Assembly: GCF_023204835.1 (NCBI RefSeq)
Contig: NZ_CP096270.1
Coordinates: 1,240,001 to 1,304,000, forward strand
Length of the DNA: 64,000 nucleotides
Origin: Salinarchaeum laminariae
GTDB taxonomy: Archaea; Halobacteriota; Halobacteria; Halobacteriales; Salinarchaeaceae
Direction: 5' to 3'
Both the position numbers and the translations under genes were made by a program. Each line of letters opens with the position of its first letter. Positions within the stretch are counted from its first letter, which is position 1. Below, one piece after another: positions 17,275 to 25,247 of the stretch. Under the pieces are notes generated by a model. The model saw only the letters and a program-made list of their open reading frames with translations. It had not been told where the DNA came from and ran no database searches.

Positions 17275-18393
17275 ATGGACGACGATCGACACGGGGGCGA
17301 AGCGCTATCGCGACGACGACTGCTTGGGACGGGCGCCGCAGTGGCGAGCGCTGCTGCCGCGGGCTGTCTGAGCGGGGCGATCCCGGGCTCCGACGACGGT
17401 GACGGCGCGTACTCGGTCACGATGCCACCGGTCGGCGAGGTCGAGTTCGACGCCGTGCCAGAGACCTGGGTCGCGAACAACGGAAGCTGGGCCGACATGG
17501 GAATCGCGCTGGGCCAGGAACCACCCGAGGCCGTCTGGCTAACGGGCCGATACCACACCCAGTACTACGACCCGATCCCGGGGCTCGAGGTCGACAAAAG
17601 CGACATGGTCTCGCTGTCGGACAACGGCGTAAACGAGGAGCTGTTCTACGAGTTCGAGGCCGACGTCCACGTCATCGACCCCAACTTCCTGACGAACCGA
17701 TTCCCCAGCTGGGAGTCCTCTGACATCACAAAAGTCAGTCGAATCGCCCCCTTCTTCGGCAACAGCATCTTCTCGACGGGTTACGATTGGCACGAGGGCT
17801 ACGAGTATCTCTCCCTCTACGATGCCTTCGAGAAGATGGCCGAGCTGTTCCAGGAAATGGACCGCTACGAGGCTCTCGATACCCTCCACGACGAGTTCCA
17901 GTCGACCGTCGCAGACGCGGTGCCCGCCGAGACCGACCGCCCGTCCGTCGCCGTGATGTGGGGCGCCGGCGACGAACCGGTGTCCTTCTCGCCGTACATC
18001 GTCGGCGAGGGGACGGGCTTTAAACACCTGCGAGAGCTCGGCGTCGACGACGCCTTCGCCGAGGCGGACGTTCGGGACTTTCACTCCAACCGCGGAGCGG
18101 TCGACTTCGAGACGCTCTTCGAGGTCGATCCGGAGGTCATCCTCCTGCGCGGTCAGGAGGCCAAGACTGCCGAGGAGTTCGAGAACACCGTCGTGTCCTT
18201 CTTCGAGAACCACGACACCGCTCGGCAGCTGACCGCGGTCGAGAACGGCGACGTCTACCGCGCCGGCGGGCTCTACCAGGGTCCGATCACGACGATGGTG
18301 CTGACCGAGCGCCTCGGCTCCGATCTCTATGGCATCGACGAACCGCTGTTCGACCACGAGCGCGTCGCGGAAATCGTCGACGGGGACGTCTGA
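17275..18393 (+). CDS. Iron/cobalamin-type ABC importer binding protein, Tat lipoprotein
   Basis: A 372-residue surface binding protein of the FecB/BtuF class. The Tat motif is RRRLL at 13-17 and the lipobox ends at Cys31 (AAGC). The body reads as two lobes joined by a long helix: NGSWADMGIALGQEPPEAVW early on, then FEKMAELFQEMDRYEALDTLHDEFQ, then EVDPEVILLRGQEAKTAEEF. Substrate is most likely a ferric siderophore, inferred from the DtxR/SirR-like palindromes in the promoter. First gene of a tight four-gene operon; 2 nt separate it from the oxidoreductase gene. Confidence 0.88.
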   Translation: MDDDRHGGEALSRRRLLGTGAAVASAAAAGCLSGAIPGSDDGDGAYSVTMPPVGEVEFDAVPETWVANNGSWADMGIALGQEPPEAVWLTGRYHTQYYDPIPGLEVDKSDMVSLSDNGVNEELFYEFEADVHVIDPNFLTNRFPSWESSDITKVSRIAPFFGNSIFSTGYDWHEGYEYLSLYDAFEKMAELFQEMDRYEALDTLHDEFQSTVADAVPAETDRPSVAVMWGAGDEPVSFSPYIVGEGTGFKHLRELGVDDAFAEADVRDFHSNRGAVDFETLFEVDPEVILLRGQEAKTAEEFENTVVSFFENHDTARQLTAVENGDVYRAGGLYQGPITTMVLTERLGSDLYGIDEPLFDHERVAEIVDGDV

Positions 18394-18395
18394 GG

Positions 18396-19427
18396 ATGCC
18401 CGAGGCGCCAGCGGCATCGACTGCGGACGACCGGATCGACGTCGCGGTCGTGGGCGGCGGTCCAGCCGGCTGCGCAGCAGCGGTGTTCGTCGCACGGTAC
18501 GGTCTCGACGCCGTCGTGTTCGACTCGGGGCCGTCCTCGCTGCGCCGGTGTGCGTTCCTCGAGAACTACCTCGGGTTCCCGGACGGCATCGACGTCGAGA
18601 CCTTCCTCGACCTCGCGCAGGCCCACGCACGCGAGGCCGGAGCGACGATCCAGGAGACGCGCGTCGAGTCGGTCGATCGCGTGGACGCGGACGCTCTACC
18701 CGATCTTGCCCCTGATACGCTGACCGATCCCGACGCAGTGGTTCCCTTCGAGCTGACGCTGCAGGACGGATCGACCCGCCGTGCGGATCGGGTGATCGCT
18801 GCGACGCGCTCCGGCGGCGCCTATCTCCGCCCGCTCGGCGGCGAGGAGATGTTCGTCGAACACGAGCACGACGGCGAGATCCACGAGCACTTCGATCCGG
18901 AGTACGCCGACGTCGACGGCCGGACGCCGATCGACGGCTGCTACGTGGCCTCGCCGGCTGGCGAACGCGACGTCCAGGCGATCGTCGCCGCCGGCCAGGG
19001 CGCCCACGTCGCGCGGCGACTCCTGGCCGACTGGCGGCAGGCGCAGGGGTACCCTGAGGGTCTCGACGAAGTGTACGACTGGCTGCGCCCGGCGTCGGAG
19101 TTCGCCGGCGAGCGGGGCGGTCGCGACCGCTGGCGTGAGTACTTCGAATCGCGTCTGCCCGACGACGTCGACGTCAATGCCGACGAGGAGCTGCGGGCGC
19201 TCCGCGAGGAGTACGTCGATCAGGTGCTCGCCACGCGCCGGTCCTCCGAAGCGATCGATCGGTCGACCCGGGCGGGCATCGAGACGCTCGTGGAAACGAT
19301 CGGCACCGATCGGGTGCTCGAGGCCGTCGACGACGACCGCCTGCTCGAAGCGATCGACGACGAGCGGCTCCGGGCACACCTCGAGGAGGAGCCTCGGAAG
19401 ACGCCGGAGGGATCCATCGATGGCTGA
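18396..19427 (+). CDS. FAD/NAD(P)-dependent oxidoreductase inside the iron-type ABC operon
   Basis: A 343-residue protein starting with a dinucleotide-binding fold, VAVVGGGPAGCAAAVFVARYG at about 15-35, followed by FDSGPSSLRRCAFLENYLGFP, close to the FAD-binding start of thioredoxin-reductase-like proteins. A redox-active CxxC pair is not present, so it is not a thioredoxin reductase. The C-terminal third (from about 225) is acidic and helical, with no match that I recognise. Its place between the binding protein and the permease suggests a role in processing the imported metal complex, such as reducing ferric siderophore; this is inference. Confidence 0.8.
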   Translation: MPEAPAASTADDRIDVAVVGGGPAGCAAAVFVARYGLDAVVFDSGPSSLRRCAFLENYLGFPDGIDVETFLDLAQAHAREAGATIQETRVESVDRVDADALPDLAPDTLTDPDAVVPFELTLQDGSTRRADRVIAATRSGGAYLRPLGGEEMFVEHEHDGEIHEHFDPEYADVDGRTPIDGCYVASPAGERDVQAIVAAGQGAHVARRLLADWRQAQGYPEGLDEVYDWLRPASEFAGERGGRDRWREYFESRLPDDVDVNADEELRALREEYVDQVLATRRSSEAIDRSTRAGIETLVETIGTDRVLEAVDDDRLLEAIDDERLRAHLEEEPRKTPEGSIDG

Positions 19428-20628
19428 ACGGCCGACGCCGACGACCGGTGGCGAGCAAAGCGACGGATCCGGCGACGACGGCGGTCCGATCGGGCGCCTC
19501 ACGTCCCGTGTCGGGTCCCACGTCGCGTGGATCGATCGATCGCTCGTCGGGCTGTGTCTGGCGAGTACGCTCGTGGTCGTCCTCGCCGGGTTCGTACAGG
19601 TCCGGTACGGCTCCTACGACATGCGGATCGGTGAGGTCTTCTGGGCAGTGCTGGATCCGAACGTCCTGCTCGATCCTCGCTGGATGCTGAACTTCCTCGT
19701 CGGCGAAGATCTGATGCGGGCGATCACCGGCTTCGAGGGCGAGCTTCCAGAGCTCCCGCCGGAGACGCTGATCGTCTGGACCATCCGGCTGCCGCGCGTG
19801 TTCGTGGCGGTGCTCGTCGGGATGAACCTCGCACTCTCCGGTGCGATCTTCCAGGCGGTGACCCGGAACGAGCTCGCGAGCCCCTACATCCTCGGCGTCT
19901 CCTCGGGTGCGGGACTCGCAATTTTGCTGACGCTCGTCATGTACGCTGGCCTCGCCGCGTACCTCCCGATCATCGCTGCGGCTGGCGGCGCGCTCGCTTT
20001 CCTGATCGTCTACGCGATCGCGTGGCAACACGGCACGTCGCCGGTTCGGCTGGTCCTCGCTGGCGTGATCGTCGGCACCGTCTTCCAGTCGCTGCAGACG
20101 GCACTCTTCTTCTTCGCCGACGATATCGGCGTCGTCCAGACGGCGATCCAGTGGACGACGGGCTCGCTCACCGGCGTCGAGTGGGAGGAGGCCCGTATCG
20201 TCCTACCGTGGTCGATCGTAGTAGTGGCGCTGGCCCTCGCCGGAGCACGCCAGCTCAACGTCCTCCAGCTCGGGGAACGGACGGCGAGCTCGCTGGGGAT
20301 GAACGTCGAGCGCATGCGGTTTGGCCTCTCGGGCATCGCGGTGCTCGCGGCATCGGCGAGCATCGCCGTCGCGGGCATCGTGAGCTTCGTCGGCCTGATC
20401 GTCCCCCACGTCGTCCGCTCCGTGGTGGGGTCGGACTACAAGAAGATCGTCGTCGGCTGCCTGTTCGTCGGGCCGGCGCTGATGGTCGCGGCCGACGTCG
20501 GAGCCAGATTGTTCTTCCCGGTCGTGATGGACGTCCAGAAGCAGATGCCCGTCGGGATCGTGACCGGGCTGATCGGCGGGCCGTACTTCCTCTACATGAT
20601 GCGCAGAAAGAACCTGGGTGAGATCTGA
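19420..20628 (+). CDS. FecCD-type ABC permease
   Basis: A 402-residue permease with about nine to ten membrane helices. The polar N-terminus (about 45 residues) precedes the first helix (LVGLCLASTLVVVLAGFVQV). Family motifs are TIRLPRVFVAVLVGMNLALSGAIFQAVTRNELASPYILGVSSGAGL and the later IAVAGIVSFVGLIVPHVVR loop that contacts the ATPase, with GIVTGLIGGPYFLYMMRR at the end. The ATG at 19420 overlaps the oxidoreductase gene by 8 nt, and its stop TGA shares bases with the ATPase ATG, so all are translationally coupled. Confidence 0.95.
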   Translation: MAERPTPTTGGEQSDGSGDDGGPIGRLTSRVGSHVAWIDRSLVGLCLASTLVVVLAGFVQVRYGSYDMRIGEVFWAVLDPNVLLDPRWMLNFLVGEDLMRAITGFEGELPELPPETLIVWTIRLPRVFVAVLVGMNLALSGAIFQAVTRNELASPYILGVSSGAGLAILLTLVMYAGLAAYLPIIAAAGGALAFLIVYAIAWQHGTSPVRLVLAGVIVGTVFQSLQTALFFFADDIGVVQTAIQWTTGSLTGVEWEEARIVLPWSIVVVALALAGARQLNVLQLGERTASSLGMNVERMRFGLSGIAVLAASASIAVAGIVSFVGLIVPHVVRSVVGSDYKKIVVGCLFVGPALMVAADVGARLFFPVVMDVQKQMPVGIVTGLIGGPYFLYMMRRKNLGEI

Positions 20629-21566
20629 TGGCACAGCACGCACTCCAGCCGCCGGCCGAGCCGCCGAGCACGCTCCAGTCCCGTGTGATCGACGACGATC
20701 GGCGCCAGCGGCCCGGTGCCCACCGCCAGCGATCCGACGTCGACCGGACGGACGAGGCGCGGACCGACGCGAGCACCTTCGACGCGGACGGCCTCGTCAT
20801 CGGCTACCCTGGCCTCGACGAGCCGGTCGTCGCGGACGCCTCGATCTGTCTGCCGCCCGGCGAGGTCACCGCGCTCGTCGGCCCGAACGGGAGCGGCAAG
20901 AGTACGCTGCTGGGTGGGCTCGCCGACCAGATCACGCCGGAGGCGGGGACCGTGCACGTCGACGGAACGAAGCTCACCGAGCTGGGCGACAAGGAGCTCG
21001 CGAAGAAGCTGGGCCTGCTCTCACAGGAGAACGTCTCGCCGGGAGCGCTGACCGTGGAAGAGCTGGTGGGCCACGGCCGCTACCCACACCGCGGGTTCTT
21101 CGAGGCGATGACGACCGAGGATCAGGAAGCGATCGACCGCGCGATCTCGCTGGCCGGCGTCGACCACCTACGCGAGCGCGACCTCGGCCAGCTCAGCGGT
21201 GGGCAGGCCCAGCTCGCCTGGATCGCGATGGTGCTCGCCCAGGAGACTGACGTCCTCTTGCTCGACGAGCCGACGACGTTCCTCGACCTCCACCACCAGC
21301 TGGAGGTCATGGACATCGTCCGGACGCTCCGCGACGAGTGGGGTATCACCGTCGTTCTCGTCCTCCACGACATCGACCAGGCGGCGCGCTTCGCCGACTA
21401 CATGGTCGCCCTCGACGACGGCGAGGTCTACGCGAGCGGCCGCCCCGGCGACGTCGTCACGGAGGAGCTCCTCGCCGACGTCTTCGGCGTCGAAGCCCGT
21501 GTCGGCCAGGGCGACCACGGGCCGCGGATCACGCCGCTGCGCGCGCTCGAAGACGAAGAGACGTAG
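20628..21566 (+). CDS. FecE-type ABC transporter ATPase
   Basis: A 312-residue nucleotide-binding subunit. An extra N-terminal tail of about 50 polar residues precedes the core. Walker A GPNGSGKSTLLGGL, Q-loop LLSQENVSPGALTVEELVGHGRYPH (the HGRYPH is typical of siderophore/B12 importers), signature LSGGQAQLAWIAM (with Ala-Gln-Leu in place of the usual Gln-Arg), Walker B LLLDEPTTFLD, switch VLHDIDQA. It drives the permease encoded just before it and ends the operon. Confidence 0.95.
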   Translation: MAQHALQPPAEPPSTLQSRVIDDDRRQRPGAHRQRSDVDRTDEARTDASTFDADGLVIGYPGLDEPVVADASICLPPGEVTALVGPNGSGKSTLLGGLADQITPEAGTVHVDGTKLTELGDKELAKKLGLLSQENVSPGALTVEELVGHGRYPHRGFFEAMTTEDQEAIDRAISLAGVDHLRERDLGQLSGGQAQLAWIAMVLAQETDVLLLDEPTTFLDLHHQLEVMDIVRTLRDEWGITVVLVLHDIDQAARFADYMVALDDGEVYASGRPGDVVTEELLADVFGVEARVGQGDHGPRITPLRALEDEET

Positions 21567-21636
21567 CTACGGCCGGTCAGCTTCTCCATTTCGCGAATTT
21601 TCACCGTCCAGGGTTTCTGCCTCCCAGTCACAATCT

Positions 21637-21801
21637 CCGGGTGGGATTGGAAGGGGCCGACCGCTCGATCCGGCCCCGACGACGCAAGCGATGACGAGCG
21701 AAGCTCGTCAAGTGCCGGAGGAAACCTCCGGCCACCGCAGCGAACGAAGTGAGCGAGGAGCACAGCGAGTCGCGGACGGTCGAGCGGGAGGGGGCTTCCA
21801 A
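21637..21801 (+). repeat. Dispersed hairpin repeat, module C
   Basis: Starts with CGGGTGGGATTGGAAGGGG and ends with GCGGGAGGGGGCTTCCAA, the two ends shared by all modules of this family in the window. The interior holds two perfect local hairpins, GACGAGC-GAA-GCTCGTC and CCGGAGG-AAA-CCTCCGG, and the conserved scrap ACCGCAGCGA. There is no terminal inverted repeat around this copy. It lies in the 307-nt spacer between the FecE-type gene and a small zinc-ribbon protein gene; the rest of that spacer shows nothing else. Confidence 0.85.
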
Positions 21802-21873
21802 GCGGACTGCTGTAGCGGACCAGTTCAGGCTCGAGAATCGCGCTTTTCACTCTCCACACCGAATCCACGACCG

Positions 21874-22131
21874 ATGGGCTCCAGACTCGCGACGGCTGCG
21901 GTGGGGATCGTCGGCAGTCTCCTCCTCAGCGGCTTGCTCTGGTGGGTTTTCGGGACGTTCGCGTTCTTCCTGTTCGTGCCGTTCGTGCCGTTCCTGTTCC
22001 GGGGATCGAGCGGCACTGACGCTCCCGCCACCGAGAGAATCGCCGAGTGTCCGCAGTGTGGGTTCCGGACGACCGACGAGTCCTACGACTTCTGCCCGAG
22101 AGATGGCACGCGGCTCGAACTGCAGGACTGA
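21874..22131 (+). CDS. Small membrane-anchored zinc-ribbon protein
   Basis: An 85-residue protein: two hydrophobic segments (about 7-22 and 26-44, the second FAFFLFVPFVPFLF) and then a cytoplasmic mini zinc ribbon, CPQCGFRTTDESYDFCPRDG, with CxxC and a CxxD pair instead of the usual second CxxC. The full-length family is unknown to me. It starts at the ATG at 21874; the frame extends further upstream, but there it runs through the repeat module. The adjacent 63-residue membrane protein gene follows 94 nt downstream. Confidence 0.75.
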   Translation: MGSRLATAAVGIVGSLLLSGLLWWVFGTFAFFLFVPFVPFLFRGSSGTDAPATERIAECPQCGFRTTDESYDFCPRDGTRLELQD

Positions 22132-22225
22132 CCTGTAGCGGAGCAGCGCAGTTCCACGGGCGATCGATGGCGATGGACCGCCACGTATCAGCACGGATTT
22201 CCCGATCGGCCACCGACTGCTCTGC

Positions 22226-22417
22226 ATGGACGACCGACAGCAGACCACCGCCGGCATGATCTGGCTGGCAGTCGCCGTGCTCGCGTTCGTGGCGGCGGAC
22301 GTCGGCGGCGCGACGCTCTCGACCGCCGTCGGACTGTTCGCCGTGGGGCTGGCGCTGTGGCTCGCGGTGTTGTATCTGTTCGACCCGTGGGGACTTCTCG
22401 AGCGCTACCACCCCTGA
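22226..22417 (+). CDS. Small two-helix membrane protein
   Basis: A 63-residue hydrophobic protein with helices at about 10-27 and 31-52 (LSTAVGLFAVGLALWLAVLYLF) and a short FDPWGLLERYHP tail. It is not recognised as a named family. It is convergent with leuA, whose 3' end lies 36 nt away. Confidence 0.65.
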   Translation: MDDRQQTTAGMIWLAVAVLAFVAADVGGATLSTAVGLFAVGLALWLAVLYLFDPWGLLERYHP

Positions 22418-22453
22418 TCACTCCAGTGGAGCGGTCACCACCGGTGCCGAAGT

Positions 22454-23977
22454 TCAGTCGTCGGCCAGCAGTGCGTCGGTGTCCTCGTCCGTCGCGAGCA
22501 GCCGGTCTAGCGCCTCGACCATGGCCTCGACGCTGGCCGTCGTGATGTCGGCGTCGGAGGACCGCACGGAGACGGAGCGGTCGCCGCGGGACATCTCGAC
22601 CTCGACGGTCACGACGGCGTCGTGGCCGCCGGTGATGGCGTCGACCTCGTAGGAGTCCAGGCTGGCGGTCTTCTCGCCGAGCACCGCTCGCACCGCGGAA
22701 ATCGCGGCGTCGACTGGGCCGGAGCCCGTGGCGGCGGCCTGGTGTTCTTCGCCGTCGACCAGCAGCCGGACGCTCGCGGTCGGAGTACCGCCACCGCTGG
22801 CGGCGGTCATGTCGAGGAGTTCGACGAGGCGCTCGCGCTCGCCCTCGGTGACCTCCTCGGCGATCGTGAGAAGGTCGGCGTCGGTGACGCGCTTGCCGCG
22901 GTCGCCGATAGCCTTCACGCGCTGGACGATCTCGTCGAGTTCCTCGTCGCTGGCTTCGACGCCGTGCTCTTCGAGGGCAGCACGGGCGCCGGCGCGGCCG
23001 GTGTGCTTACCGGCGACGATCCGGCGCTCGCGGCCGACGGTTTCGGGCGCGTACGGCTCGTACATCGCGTCGTCCTTGAGCGTCCCGTCTGTGTGGATGC
23101 CGGACTCGTGCGTGAACGCGTTCTGGCCGAGGACGGCCTTGTTCGGCGGCAGGTCGATCCCGGTCGCGTTGGCGACGGTCTGGCCCAGCGCGTAGAGCTG
23201 CTCCGTTTCGACGGTCTCGATGCCGTAGACGTGCTCGAGCGCGATGGCGATCTCCTCCAATGCGGCGTTGCCCGCGCGTTCGCCGACGCCGTTGACGGTG
23301 GCGTGGACGAGATCCGCGCCGGCGTCGATGGCAGCCAGGGCGTTGGTGACTCCGAGTCCGAGGTCGTCGTGGGTGTGCGCGCTCGTCGGGCCGAGATCGG
23401 AGAGTACCGAGACCACCTCGTAGGCCCGCTCGGGGCCGGCGTGGCCAACGGTGTCGGCGTAGCAGACGCGGTCGGCACCGGCGTCCAGCGCGGTCGCCAT
23501 GAGCTCCTCGAGGAAGGCCAGGTCCGCGCGGGAGCCGTCCTCGCCGATGACTTCGACCCAGAGATCGTTGTCGGCGGCGAACTCGACGAGCTCAGCGGTC
23601 GAGGCGATTACGTCCTCTCTCGTGGAGCCAACCTTCGTCTCGACGTGGCGGTCGCTCGCGGGTACGACGAGATTGATGCCGTCGACGCCGCAGTCGATCG
23701 CGAGCTCGACGTCGGATTTGATCCCTCGACAGAAGCTGGTGATCGTCGCGTCGAGATCCAGTTCGGCGACGCGGCGAATCGTCCGCCGTTCGCCCTCGCC
23801 GGTGCAGGCCGACCCCGCCTCGATCACGTCGACCTTCGCGCGATCGAGCGCCTGCGCGATCTCCGCTTTCTCCTCGGGAGTCAGGGAGACGCCCGGCGCC
23901 TGCTCGCCGTCGCGCAGCGTCGTGTCCAGTAGCGATACGTCCGTCTGGTCGTCGATCGGTCTCTCGGAGAAGCCCAC
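22454..23977 (-). CDS. leuA: 2-isopropylmalate / (R)-citramalate synthase
   Basis: A 507-residue HMGL-like aldol synthase joining acetyl-CoA to a 2-oxo acid, the first step of the leucine branch (2-oxoisovalerate) or of the citramalate route to isoleucine (pyruvate). LLDTTLRDGEQAPGVSL opens the TIM barrel with the catalytic Arg-Asp; HTHDDLGLG carries the metal-binding HxH; NGVGERAGNAALEEI is the flexible loop. The C-terminal third (about 375-490) is the LeuA allosteric domain for feedback control. The frame begins with GTG at 23977; there is no upstream ATG in frame. Sequence reading alone does not separate LeuA from CimA. A structured leader precedes it. Confidence 0.85.
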   Translation of the reverse strand: MGFSERPIDDQTDVSLLDTTLRDGEQAPGVSLTPEEKAEIAQALDRAKVDVIEAGSACTGEGERRTIRRVAELDLDATITSFCRGIKSDVELAIDCGVDGINLVVPASDRHVETKVGSTREDVIASTAELVEFAADNDLWVEVIGEDGSRADLAFLEELMATALDAGADRVCYADTVGHAGPERAYEVVSVLSDLGPTSAHTHDDLGLGVTNALAAIDAGADLVHATVNGVGERAGNAALEEIAIALEHVYGIETVETEQLYALGQTVANATGIDLPPNKAVLGQNAFTHESGIHTDGTLKDDAMYEPYAPETVGRERRIVAGKHTGRAGARAALEEHGVEASDEELDEIVQRVKAIGDRGKRVTDADLLTIAEEVTEGERERLVELLDMTAASGGGTPTASVRLLVDGEEHQAAATGSGPVDAAISAVRAVLGEKTASLDSYEVDAITGGHDAVVTVEVEMSRGDRSVSVRSSDADITTASVEAMVEALDRLLATDEDTDALLADD

Positions 23978-23984
23978 GGGAGAA

Positions 23985-24062
23985 TCAGTTGCCGGTGTGC
24001 CGGCGAATTTCGCGTCCAGCCGCCTCGCGGCGACTTCCTCTATCCTCGTGCGTCATAGCCAT
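23985..24062 (-). CDS. Possible leaderless 25-codon upstream ORF of leuA
   Basis: The ATG at 24062 (a second ATG is at 24056) opens 25 codons beginning MAMTHEDRG and ends in TGA at 23985-23987, 7 nt ahead of the leuA GTG and in another frame. A TATA box TTTATCC at 24080-24086 lies about 20-24 nt before this ATG, exactly where haloarchaeal leaderless mRNAs start. Two hairpins fall inside it. It has no leucine codons, so classical leucine-codon attenuation is not supported. Translation is a guess from spacing. Confidence 0.4.
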   Translation of the reverse strand: MAMTHEDRGSRREAAGREIRRHTGN

Positions 24063-24086
24063 GCGGAAGCAGCACACGCGGATAAA
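23988..24086 (-). promoter_or_regulatory. leuA leader: TATA box and two hairpins
   Basis: On the minus strand: TATA box TTTATCC (24080-24086); hairpin 1 GCCGC-GAG-GCGGC (24019-24031); hairpin 2 GCCGG-CACA-CCGGC (23991-24004), 14 nt before the leuA GTG. A two-hairpin element upstream of leuA in Halobacteria has been described as the leuA-Halobacteria RNA motif; whether this is a member needs its covariance model. Confidence 0.45.
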
Positions 24087-24231
24087 GGTCACGAAAGCGC
24101 AGCTATGGGGGTTTGTGTGGGTCTGTGGCCTCGAACGTTCGATTCTCCGCGTGCTGCTCGCGTCTGCGTTCGTGATTTGACTACTAGGTGTATCATTTCT
24201 AGGCGGGGCGAATTGTACACCAGACATCCAC

Positions 24232-24354
24232 GGAAGCCCCCTCCCGCTCGCCGGTTTACGCTCGCTGCGCGCTTCCTTTCCTCGCTTCGCTCGGTCAGTC
24301 CAGTGCTTACGTCGCCTAAACCGACGGGCGGTCGGCCCCTTCCGAAGTCCCACC
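24232..24354 (-). repeat. Dispersed hairpin repeat, module A-prime (inverted)
   Basis: Minus-strand copy: GGTGGGACTTCGGAAGGGGC at one end and GCGAGCGGGAGGGGGCTTCC at the other. Its interior shares GACGTAAGCAC with module E at 62.8 kb and has the GAGCGAAGCGAGG motif. It faces the plus-strand module at 24476. Confidence 0.8.
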
Positions 24355-24475
24355 TAGAGCCCGTCCCGGGGAACGAAGCGCGGCGGTTGTTCAGGTGTGC
24401 GTTGCACTGGGGATCGCCCGCCGGCTACCGCCCCCGGCGCGATCCACCGGAGCAAAGGCGCTCCCAAAATCAACA

Positions 24476-24588
24476 GGGTGGGATTGGAAGGGGCCGACCG
24501 TTCGCGTTCGCTCGGGAAGTAAGGACCGCAGCCGACCGAAGGGAGGCGAGGACCGCAGCGAGCGAGCGCGAGCGGGAGGGGGCTTCCG
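24476..24588 (+). repeat. Dispersed hairpin repeat, module A
   Basis: Starts AGGGTGGGATTGGAAGGGG, ends GAGCGGGAGGGGGCTTCC. The segment GTTCGCGTTCGCTC just inside the left end pairs with GAGCGAGCGCGAGC just inside the right end over 14 positions, two of them G-U, closing the element as a long stem. Confidence 0.85.
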
Positions 24589-24673
24589 AGGGACTGCTGT
24601 CCAGCTCGCTCCGCGGTTGGCGAATGATTTCCTAGTCGTCGAGTCGCGCCCATCCGCCGACATCGGTCCACCC

Positions 24674-25024
24674 TCACTTCTCGACGACGACCCGATCGCC
24701 GGGCTCCACGGCGTCGGCCGCACCGGGTGCCATCTCGATGAATCTATCACCGCGCCCGCGCGCGTGACCGGTCCACGCCGCGAGCGTCTCGACGCGCTGG
24801 ACCTCGTCGTTCTCCGTCCAGACGACGTCGATTGGCGTTCGGACGAGCACCATGTGGACGCTGCGCGTCGTCGGTGCTCCGAACTCGAAGACGAGCGCGT
24901 ACTCCTCCGGGATCGACGAGCGGCCCATGAGCCCGATCCCTTTCGAGAGAATCGAGTCCGCGACCGCTACCTCCGTGGCGATGGTCCGGGGGTCACCGTC
25001 GACCGGCTCGTGAACGACGCGCAC
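24674..25024 (-). CDS. DUF192 family protein
   Basis: About 116 residues from a GTG at 25024 (start VRVVHEPVDGDP), or 147 from the ATG at 25117; the shorter form fits the usual DUF192 N-terminus. The DUF192 core is clear: ADSILSKGIGLMGRSSIPEEYALVFEF, then SVHMVLVRTPIDVVWTENDEV, then GAADAVEPGDRVVV at the end. The family is a small beta-barrel of unknown biochemical role, found in many archaea and bacteria and often exported in the latter. No signal peptide is seen here. It is a single gene between the MITE-like element and the divergent zinc-ribbon gene. Confidence 0.85.
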   Translation of the reverse strand: MRVVHEPVDGDPRTIATEVAVADSILSKGIGLMGRSSIPEEYALVFEFGAPTTRSVHMVLVRTPIDVVWTENDEVQRVETLAAWTGHARGRGDRFIEMAPGAADAVEPGDRVVVEK

Positions 25025-25247
25025 GCTCTCCGAGATGGCGAGGGCGTGGAAAACGGTTGTGCCCGTTCGGCTCAGGTGGTGGGGTCGTGATTCGCGCTCG
25101 ATTCGCTCGTAGTCCAATCTCGCAGACTGTGGCCCTGCAACTGCAATTCACAGCGATTTCCGACGACTGGATCCCCTCGATAGCTGACTAGTTTTCTCCC
25201 GATTCGCGGCCGAACGTTTACGTGAGCGCGGACCCGACCGGGAAGCA

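Larger units (their letters stand above)
24179..24640. mobile_element. MITE-like element A with terminal inverted repeats
   Basis: The left end GACTACTAGG (24179-24188) followed by ATCATT is mirrored at the right end by AATGATTTCCTAGTCGTC (24623-24640). The 462-bp interior holds two hairpin modules of the dispersed family in opposite orientation and no coding sequence. It matches a 360-bp element at 43479-43838 in its ends and in most of its right two thirds, including a GGGGATCGCCCG...CGATCCACC stem. No transposase is encoded, so it would be a non-autonomous element or the relic of one. Confidence 0.65.

Noticed and set aside
23499..24635. 378-codon frame running from antisense leuA through element A
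   Set aside because: It covers an antisense gene and repeat modules; translated repeats of this kind give spurious proteins.
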